Positions 19,029-30,289 of a stretch of DNA of 64,000 bases are shown one piece after another. Made by a program: the position numbers and the translations under genes. Numbering within the stretch: position 1 is the stretch's first letter; every line of letters starts with the position of its first letter. Below the pieces are notes generated by a model that saw nothing but the letters and a program-made list of their open reading frames with translations, was not told where the DNA came from and did no database searches. Source of the stretch: Parietichytrium sp. I65-24A (taxonomy: Eukaryota > Sar > Bigyra > Thraustochytrida > Thraustochytriidae); contig BLSF01000054.1 of NCBI GenBank assembly GCA_012862575.1, forward strand, positions 62,001 through 126,000. The letters run 5' to 3'.

Positions 19029-19881
19029 TTACTCGAGATGCTCGAGGAAGGTGCGCATGACCGCGAGAGCTGGACCAACGGCCTCCTCAAAGTTGTCGAA
19101 TGTCGTCAGCAAGGTGTCCTCGGGAAGTTGTTCGGCATTATTAAATTCTGGATCGATGCTACGATTCGTGAATAGATCGTTCACAAACACACTTGGACCA
19201 GAACTAAGCGTGGAGTTTCCAGTGGCATTATAGTTCTTGGGCACAAATGACACTTGGGTAATTCCCTTTGGCATATTAGATCGAATTCCATCAATTTTTC
19301 AGCGAGTACATCGCCACTGACTTCATGGTGTCCCAAGAGTAGCCAAACGGCGAGACAACGCCTTTTGGAAGCACTCCCGTCATTTCACAATACGCATCGA
19401 TGACGATCAGAGGCATGAACAACCTTCCCTTTCGAAGCTCTCCCAACGTTAGAGAAAAGAAGCCAGTTTCGGCAAGCTCGATAAGTCTCTTGCCCGGTTG
19501 TATTTCTTTGCCGTCAAGGCTTTCCATCGAGTCACGGACCAATATCATGTCGGACCGAACATGATAGCCCGTCATCGCAAAGGCATGTATGCGTCTCAAG
19601 TGTTCAAGGCTCCTAGTACTTTGGACCAAGTTCGCGGGTACGTCTTCCTCGGATAAGTCGTCCTCGTCTAAATCCTCGTGTTCAAAGATCTTGCATAGCA
19701 TTTCTTTCTTCTGGTCTCTGAGTTGACTCTGCCTTTTACGGTCGAGGGTTATACGTTGGCCGGGAAGGTTTTTCTCCCCGTCAAGTGCAAATAGCCTCCC
19801 AGCAAAAGGGGAATTTGTCCTCATAGAGAGACTCCAACTAAACGCCAGTGTCATTCTGAAAGGCTTGCTTGTTCTCGTCAC
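19029..19881 (-). pseudogene. Probable broken gene, family unknown
   Basis: Two open frames (19291-19881 and 19029-19274) lie end to end on the same strand, 17 bp apart and in different frames. Their compositions are alike and both read like real protein rather than shadow: acidic DLDEDDLSEEDVP, a GYHVRSD and PLIVIDAYCEMTGVLPKG stretch, then NDLFTNRSIDPEF. The upstream piece has no ATG at its edge, and a stop lies shortly before it, so the 5' end also appears to be missing. The piece looks like one gene with at least one break and a lost start. An overlooked short intron is the alternative. I do not recognise the family and cannot tell whether it came from a host gene or an old element. Confidence 0.35.
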
Positions 19882-21948
19882 TTCATAAGCCCTTCAGAGC
19901 CGCACCATCACCATGGATTGCACTTAGCTTGCGCCGCAATTCAAAGCCTAATCACGACAAAAACTACCTCCTTGTCGAGCAACAGCCTCACCTGGACAAG
20001 TTCTTGCTTGACAGTTTGCAACTGTTTTCGCAAGGCCTCAACCTCACTCATCGGCGCAGGCCGCTTCATCTCGTCGGTCTCCTATGGTCTGCTCGCTCAT
20101 CGGCCCTTCCTTTCCCGCGATCATATACGTCTCCATTCCCCACAGATGCTGTCTGTCTACGGCACAGTGCAACTTCTAGTAATGATCTTAAAGCATAACA
20201 TAGCACAAGACATACACCACTGCACACCTAATCGAGTGCTATGTGAATGCTCCGTTTTAGTGGCTTCCCGTAGTCACCTGTAAGAGCTGCAAGTGTCCTA
20301 GCTACCTAGCAATTGTGTGCCGGAGTAGTCAGGACACTTAGTAAGGGTACTATTAAAGATAGCTAGTACAATAGTACCACCCTTTTGTAATCGCTGTCCT
20401 CGCTAGTACCTAAATAAATCTAACTAACACTCCTGCGCCAGTTCTTCCTTTCTGCAGAAACTGTAGAAGATCTGGTGAGATTGGTATTCATTCTTTTTTG
20501 TTTACGTAAGTATGTTATGTTTTTCATTATTTCACCACAAAACTTGACCAAAGCTCAGAATAAGATATCAAATTCCGCTTCTGCGGTTCCGTGGGGTGGG
20601 TGCTCAGGTTCGAGTGCAATGAGACGGGAGTCGCAGAATCTAATCATTGGCTCCCAGCAACGCTAATGGAAGAGCGTGTGCCAACTGCGACTGGTCCGGT
20701 AAGAGAGCGGCTCGTTCGTAATTTTGAGTACTAATATTTTTACACAGTCATTAATCACAAACTGCATTTCACAGAATATCCAAGGTTACAAGAACAGTAC
20801 TATTCGTGTGATATGTAAGACTAAGTTCGTTTCACTTGTCAAGCTCAAGCGCGGCACTTCGCCACTGTAAGGCAGCCATAGCAGAGCCTACCAGATTGTA
20901 GCGCGGGAAACTTGGGACACGTCGCCAAATTGTATGTGTCACGAGCCATCGGTGAAACCCCCGGATTGTACCGCGTCGCTAGGCAAATTCACACACATTA
21001 GTGGATCCCATAGCTCCGCATCGTGCTCCCGGAGTTTCCTGGTGCCTTCCTCTACTTTCATAGAATTTCACTGGGAGAGATGCCCTGTACCCACTTCGTT
21101 AATACCATGCGTGTATAACAGTGCAGTTGAAGGGGACAGGGGGCGCTTCATTTGCCAACCAAAAATGTGTGCTAAAGGCGTTCATAGCCATATCATAGGG
21201 ATCGGATCTCGACACGCTTTGAGATTCTCCGAGGAAGGGCAGTTTCACTTTTCCTTCACAGCCACTTCCATTCAATCATCTCCCCTCACAGCCACGTGCG
21301 CCCCTCACATCGGCTCTGCGTGGAGGGCTACTGACATTTACTTCAAACGGTAGCGTCTCTGGGTCGCTGTCAATCTCTCTCTCTTTCTCACTTTCTCTCT
21401 CAACTCCCTCTCACACACAAATACAAACCAACAATCAAAGAGCGGAAGAGCCGTCCAAATTCCTTTCACAGGTTTCGCCGAGTGGGACAGGCGCGGCACA
21501 TACGCGTCCCGCGGACACTGCAAGCGAGCGCCCGTTTGCCTCACATCCGCACGCGCACATCCGCGCGCACGTCTCCGAGGCTCGCTGCACGCGGGAGGCC
21601 GATCGGCGGCGGTCGAATCGCTCCGCTCGCGCGCATCTCCAAGAACCAGGCCCCACCCTCGCGGGGCAGGAGAACCGCCCAACGCTGACGCGGAGGGGAA
21701 GAACCGGGGGAGGAACCAAGGAACCGAGGAACCGGCGTGTGGGCGTGTGGGCGTGTGGGCGTGTGGGCGTGTGGGCGTGTGGGCGTGTGGGCGCTGGCGC
21801 TGGCGCGGGCGGAAAGGGTTCCGCTGCGCAGCCAACCTCGAAACGGACCGCGCTAAATTCGGTCCTGCACGTCGCCGCGTGGGTCCGTCGCAGCGCGGTA
21901 CTCGCGGTGCTCGCCGTGGGCGGAGAAGCGAGCGAGCGGCGGCGGGAC
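19882..21948. other. Long spacer upstream of the GPCR gene
   Basis: No gene is supported. Both strands around 20900-21350 have short open stretches without a start or a recognisable motif. The final 500 bp become very GC-rich and carry a GTGTGGGC octamer array (21737-21792), probably in the 5' UTR of the receptor gene. Confidence 0.6.
21737..21792. repeat. Octamer minisatellite (GTGTGGGC)x7
   Basis: Seven perfect tandem copies end about 155 bp before the receptor start codon. Because the unit is 8 bp, no frame contains a stop. This creates false open frames on both strands (poly TRPHAHTP on one, GVWACGR on the other). Confidence 0.95.
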
Positions 21949-24900
21949 ATGCGGGTGTGGAATTCGCGCGCGCTGCTGCTGGGTGCGGCGGCGGCGGCGT
22001 GGGCGGGTCCGCGCGCAGCCACGGGGTTGTCCGAGGACTGCGCGTGCCTCGCGCGCGGCAATGTGAGCGTGGCGCTGGTGGGGCTCAGCGCGGACGGCGA
22101 GGGGGTCCGCGGCGCGCTGGAGGCCGGCAAGAGCCTGGGGGTGCGCGTGCGCGGCTTCTTCCCGGAGAACAACGAACTGGTTGTCGCGTGGGGCGGCAAC
22201 GAGACGCTCGCGCTGCAGGAACTCGCCGCGCGCGCCAAGGACTCGGGCGCCGTGGCGCTTGCGGTGTTCGGCGACACCTTGGGGCCCCGCGTTACGCAGG
22301 TGCTGACGGGATTAATAGAGCAAGCAGAAGGAGAAGGAGAAGAGCAAGGGGAAGTAGGAGGGCTGTTCGTTGCGGCGGTGGGGTCCGTGGAACGCGAGGA
22401 CGCGGAGGCCGAGGGGAAGTTGCTAGGTTGGGCGGGCGTGGACGAATACGAGACCGGCGTGGCGGCGGCGGAGCGGCTGTTACAAGAACGCGGGGTGGTG
22501 CAGTCGGCGCTGTGCGTGGTAGTGCGCGCGGACGACTTTGCGCAGAACCAGAGGTGCAGCGGGTTCCTGGACGGGCTCGCCAAGTTCGATTCGAAAGGGT
22601 CGGTTCTCCTGGTGGACGCGGGGAGCTCCAACAGCTTCGTCACCGAGTCCGCTATCAAGAGCGCGCTGGAGGGTGCCGACCACTCGCTCACGTACGTGGT
22701 GGCCGCGCAAACGGGTGCTGTGGCTCGCAGCGCGTACAACGTGCTTGGCCAGCTGGGACGGTCGCAGCAGGGGGTGGTGTGCTTCACAAGCGACTCGGTG
22801 GCAAAGGCCATGCTAGACACTGGCGAGCTGCTCTTCACTGTGGACCACCAGGACTACCTGGCCGGGTACCTCGCGACCGTGCTGCTGGTGCAGAGGGTCA
22901 GCCACGGGTTTGCTTTGGTCAACAGACTGCTCAGCACCGGACCCGTGGTCAGGACCTCGTTCGAATTGGCGTGGGACCCGAAACCGGTGGCGGACAACTT
23001 CCTGCAAGTGTTCACGCACGGCAGACTCTCAGACCTCTTCTGGCAGGAGTTTAAAACGGGCGTGCAGGCCTCCGCGGAGGACCTCGGGCTCGCGCTGAGG
23101 GACTGCACAACCAGCTCCGCTTGCGCGGAGAAAGCCTCGGAAGGGTTTGTCGAGTACCGCGGCGTCGGCACCACGCTTGACCTGCTGGAGATGGTGAATC
23201 AGATACAGGTGGGCATGAGCAAGGTCCCGACACCTGACGGTGCGGTGACGTCCATTCCCAACTGGCAAGTGTTGAACGAGACGATTTACACGTACATCCG
23301 GGAGCCTGGGGTCCCGGCGGTGTCCGTCAATTCGGGCGGCGATCACGCTGAAGAAGCCGGCATGCTCGTACACGTGGGCGCCAATGAGACGTTTGTCGGG
23401 GAGAGCGTCGGATCCCGCTTGGGCGGCGAAGGATTCCTCAAAGTGCTCTGTCTTAACTATGACCAGGGCAACAATGCCCTGGAGGAGCGCTTCACCGGCC
23501 TTCAGGCTGGGATTGAGCCATACGGAGGAGTTGCAGTCGAGGTTCTCATTGACTATGGCGATGTGTCGTCTTTCGTGCAGAGGGCCATCCCCCAACTTGA
23601 AGGAGACTCCGGGTACACGTTTCTGCTGTTTATGGGATTCCCGGCGTCTCTGTCGCTCTATGTCAACGAGATGGCGTCGCGGGGAATATCCATACCCATG
23701 GGCTCGTTCGACCTCATTGCGGGCTACGAGAGCCAAGTGGCAGATGGCCTGCTGCACTTCTCCATCACACAACAACACTACTTCCAGGCGTACCTCCCCG
23801 TGCTCTTACTGACTCTCTACCTCAGCACTGGGCAGAGTTTGACCACCAACTGGGTTTTCACCGGGCCATTCTACGTCACGGAGGAGAACGTGGAGTCCAT
23901 TACGTGCCAGAGCGCGCTCCGATGTTCCGCAGCTGAAGAGTTTCCGGATTCTGCTACTGTTTGTCCCCTCTCCGACGCCGTTGGGGATGGGTGGTGTGAC
24001 GCCGTAAATAACGTGGAGTCTTGCGGTTATGACGGCGGTGATTGTTGTCAAGAGTCTTGTGTGGACAGTGATGTGTTCTCGTGTGCAACCGACCTTTTCG
24101 ATGTCGGACGGAACTCGTTTGACTGCCTCGATCCGAGCACCAACGAAGGACTCATTAGGCTCTGCGAAAAAACGCCGGACGATAGTCGCTGCGAAAGCCT
24201 CCAGCTTCGCGAAAAGTCTCTCTTCCGACTGGGACTCCTCATTCCGATGAACTACGTTGGCGAGGATAGCGAAGCGGCCAGCACGCAGTACAGTACGAGC
24301 GACTGGCAGGCTCTGGCCGCAACAGCACTTGTCGCCGTGCAGCAATTCAACAATAGGAACGGCAGTTTGATACCAGCATTTGGCTCGGATTCTTTGAAGT
24401 CATGCAATAAGAAGATCTCACTCCAAGTGGAGGATACGCAAGGCGAGCTTGCGAGCAGCTTACAAGCCGTGATGCGCCTCTTGACAGAGAACGGCACCGA
24501 TGTGGTGATTGGTTCAGACTCCTCCGAGCCTTCTATCCGCACGGCCCTTTTGAGCAGTGCCTTCAAGGTCCCACAGATAGGGTATGCAGTGACCAGCACC
24601 CGTCTCAACGACCGGAACACCTATCCATACTTTCTGCGTACCATTGTCTCCGACAACTCCAACACTGGCGCGATCTGCGCGTATTGGGCGCAGCTCGGAT
24701 TTCGCTTCGCAGCCATGCTCTTTCCAGAGTCCGAAGAAGGCAACTCGTTCAAAGCCGCTCTCGTGCTCCAGTGTCGATCATTCGACATCACCGTGCTCTC
24801 CTACTCATTTTTCGCGAACCAAATCTCCGAAGCGCGAGCTCTCTTAGAAGATATCCGAGACCTTGGGCTCAATGTCATCTTGTTTTATATCGGGCAAGAC

Positions 24901-26805
24901 AAGGGCGCCTTGGATGTACTCTCAGAAGCTAAAGACGTTGGGGCGCTCAGAGCGGGAACTCAGTGGACCTTCGCGATCCCTGATGCCGTTTTGGAGGTCT
25001 CCGACTCCCTTTCTGATGACCTTAAAGGACTCTTGACCGGTTCAGTTGTAGTCCAGCCAGTAGGCGGTGACGAATCCAACGAGCCTTTTGCAAATCTGCT
25101 CTCCAGCTGGAGCTCCTTGCAGCTCGAAAGCGAGCTGCTTGACCTACTCAGCTCAGACTTTGCATTTTCAAATGAGCTGTTCACAAGCTACTCTCCCACT
25201 GATAGTGAAATTCTCAAGGAAATAGCCGCCTATGTGTTTGACTCCATTGCGCTTACCGGTCTGCTTGTGTGCGCAGTGAACCCGGTAGACCCGATCGACG
25301 AAAGCACTTTCGCCGAGAATTTTTATGCTGCTCAGGCGCAGGTAGACTTTTCCGGTCTCACCGGACGGATTGCTTTGGATGGCTCTGGCAATCGTCTTTC
25401 AGAAACATCACAGATGGAGCTCCACAATATAATCTTCTCCGCAGAAGGACCAGCGGAGCAGCACATTACCCGCGTAACCATGAGCTCCAATATGACGTTC
25501 ACGCTAGATTGCGAGCCATCTTGCGGCCAGGGCCAGCTCTTCAACGGCGGGGTCTCCACAATCCCGTCTGACGTCACGAAGCCGGAGGAAGAGCTGGACG
25601 ATCCGTTCTACATTATCCCGGTCTGCTACGTGATGCTGTTCGTCAATGTGGTGCTCGCGATCGGTTTTCTTGTGTGGATCGCTGTGAACAAGAAGAACCC
25701 TGTGGTCAAAGTCGCCCAAGTACCATTCCTCGTCTTGATTGCCGTCGGGGCTATTGTTTCTTCGCTGTCTATTGTCCCCATCACCTTCACTGACAAGTGG
25801 CCCGTTGGCCCACAGGCAGGGCCGGATGGAGGGAATTTCGTTGCCGATGTTGCCTGTATGTTGGCTCCGTGGCTGTACTGCCTTGGATTTGTCCTCACCT
25901 ATGTACCATTGTTTGTCAAGCTGAAGAGGGTGAAAAAGGCTTTCACCTTTTCCGGGAACAGCATATCGCGATTCAACAATAGACAAAATAGTCAGACTCG
26001 CCTTGACCAACCTCGTGGGCTTACCAGGAGAATGACCACAAGCTGGTTTCCCGGCCACCAGACTTTCCCTGGACGTGGAGGCAGCTTTTCGGAAATGCCA
26101 AAACGAATGTTGATGGCGACGAGCCTTCAGCTGTTCGTTGTGGAAGCTATCATTCTTGCCATCTGGACTGCATTAGACCCCCTAGTCTACGTGCGAACTG
26201 CCTCCGAAACTGACATGTTCGGCAACTCTCTAAAGAGCTCGGGGTCATGCACGAGCGAGACCTTTGGTTGGTATATCGGGGTGCTGGCGTTCATCCACAT
26301 TGGGCTTTTGGTATACGGATCGTGGCTGTGCTACGCCACTAGGTCCATCAATTCCGCCTTCTCGGAGAGCCGGTATGTCACAATTGCCATGGTTTCCTAT
26401 CTCCAGGTCCTTGTGCTTGGTATTGCAGTGATCCTGAACCTCCCGGCAAACGCGAGTTTGAGCATGTTTCTGATGTCGATGGTGGTCTTCCTTAACGACT
26501 TTACCTGTCTCATCGTCATTTTTGTGCCCAAGATCTATTTTGCTCATTGGGGAACGGATTCGGACGGGATCGGGGCGGACATCATCCGTCGTAGGCAGAC
26601 CAAGTTCCGGGCCGAAAAGTCCAACTGCCGGTCTCGGAATGGCACTCCGCCTACCGACAATGACGAGACGACAGACTCTTTCAAAAGGTCTCCGCAACAT
26701 TGTCATTCCCAAGACCCGCTCGTCAAGAATCTCATCAATTTAGGTCCCAACAACACGCCGCAAGCCACGCCGCAGGACTCTCCTTCCGCATTGCGAATGG
26801 TGTAA
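21949..26805 (+). CDS. Class C (GABA-B-like) GPCR with multiple periplasmic-binding-like domains and an LNR
   Basis: ATG 21949 gives 1618 residues. The frame runs further upstream only through GC-rich 5' sequence from GTG codons. A signal peptide (LLLGAAAAAWAGPRAA) is followed by two type I periplasmic-binding-like stretches (about 30-335 and 480-655, for example NYDQGNNALEERFTGL). A Lin-12/Notch repeat follows at about 672-712 (CPLSDAVGDGWCD, ESCGYDGGDCC), then an ANF-receptor-type ligand-binding domain (about 745-1120, for example DVVIGSDSSEPS). Seven transmembrane helices span about 1218-1520. Class C hallmarks are CMLAPWLYCLGFVLTYVPLF in TM3 with KLKRV just after it, and VPKIY at the end of TM7. 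The C-tail is polar. Receptors of this class sense amino acids, GABA or similar small ligands through the Venus-flytrap domain and couple to G proteins. The ligand here is unknown. GC falls steeply from the 5' end to the 3' half. Confidence 0.9.
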   Translation: MRVWNSRALLLGAAAAAWAGPRAATGLSEDCACLARGNVSVALVGLSADGEGVRGALEAGKSLGVRVRGFFPENNELVVAWGGNETLALQELAARAKDSGAVALAVFGDTLGPRVTQVLTGLIEQAEGEGEEQGEVGGLFVAAVGSVEREDAEAEGKLLGWAGVDEYETGVAAAERLLQERGVVQSALCVVVRADDFAQNQRCSGFLDGLAKFDSKGSVLLVDAGSSNSFVTESAIKSALEGADHSLTYVVAAQTGAVARSAYNVLGQLGRSQQGVVCFTSDSVAKAMLDTGELLFTVDHQDYLAGYLATVLLVQRVSHGFALVNRLLSTGPVVRTSFELAWDPKPVADNFLQVFTHGRLSDLFWQEFKTGVQASAEDLGLALRDCTTSSACAEKASEGFVEYRGVGTTLDLLEMVNQIQVGMSKVPTPDGAVTSIPNWQVLNETIYTYIREPGVPAVSVNSGGDHAEEAGMLVHVGANETFVGESVGSRLGGEGFLKVLCLNYDQGNNALEERFTGLQAGIEPYGGVAVEVLIDYGDVSSFVQRAIPQLEGDSGYTFLLFMGFPASLSLYVNEMASRGISIPMGSFDLIAGYESQVADGLLHFSITQQHYFQAYLPVLLLTLYLSTGQSLTTNWVFTGPFYVTEENVESITCQSALRCSAAEEFPDSATVCPLSDAVGDGWCDAVNNVESCGYDGGDCCQESCVDSDVFSCATDLFDVGRNSFDCLDPSTNEGLIRLCEKTPDDSRCESLQLREKSLFRLGLLIPMNYVGEDSEAASTQYSTSDWQALAATALVAVQQFNNRNGSLIPAFGSDSLKSCNKKISLQVEDTQGELASSLQAVMRLLTENGTDVVIGSDSSEPSIRTALLSSAFKVPQIGYAVTSTRLNDRNTYPYFLRTIVSDNSNTGAICAYWAQLGFRFAAMLFPESEEGNSFKAALVLQCRSFDITVLSYSFFANQISEARALLEDIRDLGLNVILFYIGQDKGALDVLSEAKDVGALRAGTQWTFAIPDAVLEVSDSLSDDLKGLLTGSVVVQPVGGDESNEPFANLLSSWSSLQLESELLDLLSSDFAFSNELFTSYSPTDSEILKEIAAYVFDSIALTGLLVCAVNPVDPIDESTFAENFYAAQAQVDFSGLTGRIALDGSGNRLSETSQMELHNIIFSAEGPAEQHITRVTMSSNMTFTLDCEPSCGQGQLFNGGVSTIPSDVTKPEEELDDPFYIIPVCYVMLFVNVVLAIGFLVWIAVNKKNPVVKVAQVPFLVLIAVGAIVSSLSIVPITFTDKWPVGPQAGPDGGNFVADVACMLAPWLYCLGFVLTYVPLFVKLKRVKKAFTFSGNSISRFNNRQNSQTRLDQPRGLTRRMTTSWFPGHQTFPGRGGSFSEMPKRMLMATSLQLFVVEAIILAIWTALDPLVYVRTASETDMFGNSLKSSGSCTSETFGWYIGVLAFIHIGLLVYGSWLCYATRSINSAFSESRYVTIAMVSYLQVLVLGIAVILNLPANASLSMFLMSMVVFLNDFTCLIVIFVPKIYFAHWGTDSDGIGADIIRRRQTKFRAEKSNCRSRNGTPPTDNDETTDSFKRSPQHCHSQDPLVKNLINLGPNNTPQATPQDSPSALRMV

Positions 26806-27876
26806 ATAGACAGACCCACCTTATTTATTACTTGCACTCCTGTAATCTTTTTTGTCGTAGATTAAAATTTAGATTGTCGTCACTTTTTCATTCTCGCATG
26901 ACTTTGAGATCAGTTCAACTGAAAGCGACTACGAATGCACCAATGAACGAATCATTCGTTATCATCAAACACTCTTTTGGCACTCTGCATTATCTGCATC
27001 GCGCTCCCAAACTCGAGACAGACTTGTCAAACACTATATTTCACAGGCCAGTTCCTCGCATTTGTTCCTTTCCATTCTTCCCTGTTCTTTTCTCCACCTC
27101 CCCATCTAAGACACCCATTTGCGCACGTAATTTTCAAACAACATTTTTTTCCCCTACTAGCACTCCCTACCACCTCCTTACTCCCGGGGAAAAAACCTTC
27201 CCCGAGTCTTACCCGCTCGCATATACCAAACACTAGCAAATGCATTTCGTTAGTCCATCTAACCACCTGGAACCGCAGCGCTTTTTAAAAATGGGACTGC
27301 TAAGGTTCGCGCTAGACACCGTAGCCGAACCCGCTCTGCGAGAGACGCAAGAGAGAGATAGATAGAGAGAGAGAGATTGAGCTGCAGAACTCGTTTTGAG
27401 AGGACAGCGAAAGTGTACGCGCGCACACCTTGCGGTAGGTGGGAGGGCTCGCAGAGTGCTAGCAAGGGTTAAGGAGTCTGAGCAGGAGGAGTTAGGTTGG
27501 TGGGAAGAGAGGGCGGCTTGCCATGAATGGTGGCGGCTGAGAAGGTGTTGACGATAGATCTTGAACGCATCCGCGAGTGTGGCGCATAGATTGTTGGAGA
27601 ATCGGGGCTAGTGCTGGTGCTGGTGCTTGTGCTGGGGCTGCGTAGCTTTGCGTTGATTAGCTTATTGCGTTGGATGGTGTTGGGCTGCGAGTTCAATCTC
27701 CTTGCGCCGTTGTGTGTGTGTATGAGAAACAGATACGAGCGAATTCATTGTCGGGGTATCTCTATATTTCACGAGGTGCTGTTCTGCGCATAGACGCGGT
27801 GTCACGCACACGTTATAAAGACCGAAAGCACGACGGAGTTTCGTCGCTGCGGACGCTGGAGGTTGCGGACGAGTGC
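26806..27876. other. Spacer, no gene seen
   Basis: AT-richer non-coding sequence between two plus-strand genes. It holds a GAGA tract near 27340-27380 and GTGCTG-type repeats near 27610-27640. Confidence 0.6.
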
Positions 27877-29867
27877 ATGGTGGAGGTATGCGCAGTGGCG
27901 CAAGGCGCGACGATGGCCAAGCGAATGTGTAGCTCGAATGTCATGGAATGGTCCGAGAAATCATCTTCCTCCCAGAGCAAGACGAAGAGGTCACGGCTGG
28001 ACTCTGGCGAACCGAAGGCAGAAATATCTTTCGCCAAAGAAGGTTCCACCCCGAATCGAGTGGTAAGTTTTGGAGATAATTTTGCGTGGGTGCATCAGGT
28101 GTCGTGTCGTGTCGTGTCGTGTTGTGCTCTGTAGTGGGGTAGCTTGCGCTTTGAAGATTGCGTGGACTAACGTTTTGAGCTTTACCTGTGCACTCTCAGG
28201 CTGCAATCCGCTCTCATGCAAAGGCGAAAGGGCTCGGCACACCGAGCCCGGGTAGAGCGAGCGCAGCGTTCACGATGCTGGAGCTGACAAACAGCTCCAC
28301 AAGGGAGGAGAGGAGCTGTTCGCGGTCTCTAGAGTACGAGATTACCACTGTCCAGGAATGTTGCAAAATCCTAATCAATCATAAGCGTAGTCAGGATGCG
28401 GACCGAATAATAGATTTGGAGGAGGTCGCTCTCGAAGAAAGTTTCAGACACAGCACTCTGAACGAGGCAATCCACCTTCTGCAAGCCCTCTATGTAGTCG
28501 AAGAGGACAAAGTCTCGGGCTTTTTCGTATGGCATGGGTGCCAGAACGCCTTTGAGCATATCGGAGACGTGATCAAGTCTGCCAAAATGAGCACCTCAGG
28601 TAGCAAGGTACACTTGGCGCGTAGATCGATTGCCTTGGCACTGGACAGTTTTCCAGTGAAACCAACTCGTGTAGTCCCTTCCCGTGACCCATGGAGTCTG
28701 CGCGAGCTTGCTGATGAAGTGGATTCGGAGGAGAACGACAACATGAACGAACTCCGAGAAGTTGTCAACGTGTTTTGCGAAATTGGCCTCGTAAAAGAAT
28801 GTGACATCCTCAAGGGCGGAGTCGCGGGTGAGCAAATGTTCTGCTGGAACTTTGTCGTAGAAAACTCACAAGAGCAGGCACAAAAGCTCGAAAATGCCAT
28901 CACAAAGTCTCCACAAGCGTCCGACCAGGCTCTTATTGCATCGCGTCTCGTCACTCCATTGGACAACTTGATGAAAACCGGCCTAAGACCAACACCTCAG
29001 TCAGTGGACCAGATGCGAGCAGGCCGGAGGTATCGAACCAGCTTCAAAGGGCCATCCAAGAGTATTCTGCGAAAAGTACTTGACGAGGAAGAGGGATCTG
29101 ACGAGCATAAAGCGAAGAAGAGAGTGGACTTTCCGAAGAAATTTCCGCTCAAGCGCAGTCCAATTGCAGGCTCTTCATCCTTTCACAGCAGTAGGTCGCC
29201 TTCTTTGCTGGAGTCGACGTTACTATTGCGAGGCACGGAGCCGAAGAGCACGAACAAAGGCGCATTTGACAATAGCAGCGGCGTGGAGCGATCTGAGGGG
29301 CAGGATACTCTGCTGGGGCAGTCCCCAGCTGCAAATGGTCGTGCGGCATTAAGCTCGGATACTACTGCAAACGCTGACGTGATGGCATATACAAACCACC
29401 CCTTGCCCGTCCCCAAGGTCGATCAAGGCGAGCCCGCAAACGCTGCCATCGTGACAGCAAGTTTCATTAAATCCGGGTACACCGCCGTGACGCCTTCTGT
29501 CCCTCGCTCCTCTATGCCAACCGTCGAAGAGATGATCAAGTACCAAATGTCTTGCATGAAAGACTTCATCAAGCATTACAGCATTTTCTACAAAAAGGAG
29601 AATCCGGAGTGGAATCCTGATTCCGTAGATGTAGACCAAGTAATTTCTGCAGAGCGCCAAACAGGTCCGCAGTTATTCAAGCGACATTCGCTGGAGTCGC
29701 AAGCCTCTGTACAGCTACCTGAGCGCGCTTCCTCGATAGAATCTCTGCTCGCATTGCATACGGTGCCAAATGAGGATGGGTTGACCTCTCTGGATGGCAT
29801 CTTCGTCGACAGCCTCGAAGATACAAGCAGCCGGGACACCTTTCAGTTAAGTAACAGCTCGCAGTAA
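27877..29867 (+). CDS. Putative nuclear protein with two E2F/DP-like winged-helix domains (one intron)
   Basis: Two exons, 27877-28062 and 28200-29867, joined in phase 0; the product has 617 residues. The donor is GTAAGT, the acceptor CTCTCAG, with a likely branch site ACTAAC about 30 nt before the acceptor. Exon 1 contains a basic KTKRSR nuclear-signal candidate. After the junction, one domain (SLEYEITTVQECCKIL, then IIDLEEVA, then NEAIHLLQALYVVEE, then FFVWHG) has the spacing of an E2F winged helix. A second (SLRELADEV, then NELREVVNVFCEIGLVKE, then FCWNF) resembles another, as in the double-domain E2F7/8 and plant DEL proteins. The canonical RRxYD recognition motif is not kept in either, so DNA binding is doubtful. 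The C-terminal half is polar. An AATAAA overlaps the stop codon. The gene is well supported; the E2F relation is an inference from pattern only. Confidence 0.6.
28063..28199 (+). other. Intron (137 bp) of the E2F-like gene
   Basis: Starts GTAAGT, ends CTCTCAG and splits the frame in phase 0. It contains a GTGTC pentamer array near 28098-28120. Confidence 0.75.
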
Positions 29868-30289
29868 ATAAAACTCAAACCGTACGCCATGTAAACGATG
29901 CCGCGCAGTGTAGAATGGACTTTTCGTAGGTCACCCGCAGGGGCAATATTTGGCGATACGGGAAGCGCAATTGTTTCCATATCTTCAGGTCGCTGTTCAA
30001 AGAAGCTACGACAGTACAGTCGACCAGACATTCCAGAGGCCCCTCACTTTCCAATTTTCCATACTTTATTCTTTCTCCCTCTTTCCTTGTTTTAAAAAAA
30101 GACAAAATTTCCACCATAATAAAACAGAATCGAAGTGAACAGAGCAACTATTCTTGTTTCGTGAGTTTTTTATTGTCGCACGACTTGTTTCTTGAAATTT
30201 CGGGAACAGATCCAAAGACTGGCAAGAGAGTAGCTTCAATGCCGTCGCAGCAAGCTAGCAAGAGATGGTGAGCAAAAATGCGACAAGGA
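29868..30289. other. Convergent spacer between 3' ends
   Basis: Non-coding. It lies between the stop of the E2F-like gene (AATAAA at 29867-29872) and the stop of aldose 1-epimerase on the other strand. Confidence 0.6.

Noticed and set aside
20934-21353. Open frame of 139 codons upstream of the GPCR
   Set aside because: No ATG at a sensible position, no motif, and both strands are equally open.
21435-22838. 467-codon minus-strand frame with TRPHAHTP repeats
   Set aside because: Created by the GTGTGGGC octamer array and GC-rich 5' end of the receptor gene; the repeat is open in all frames.
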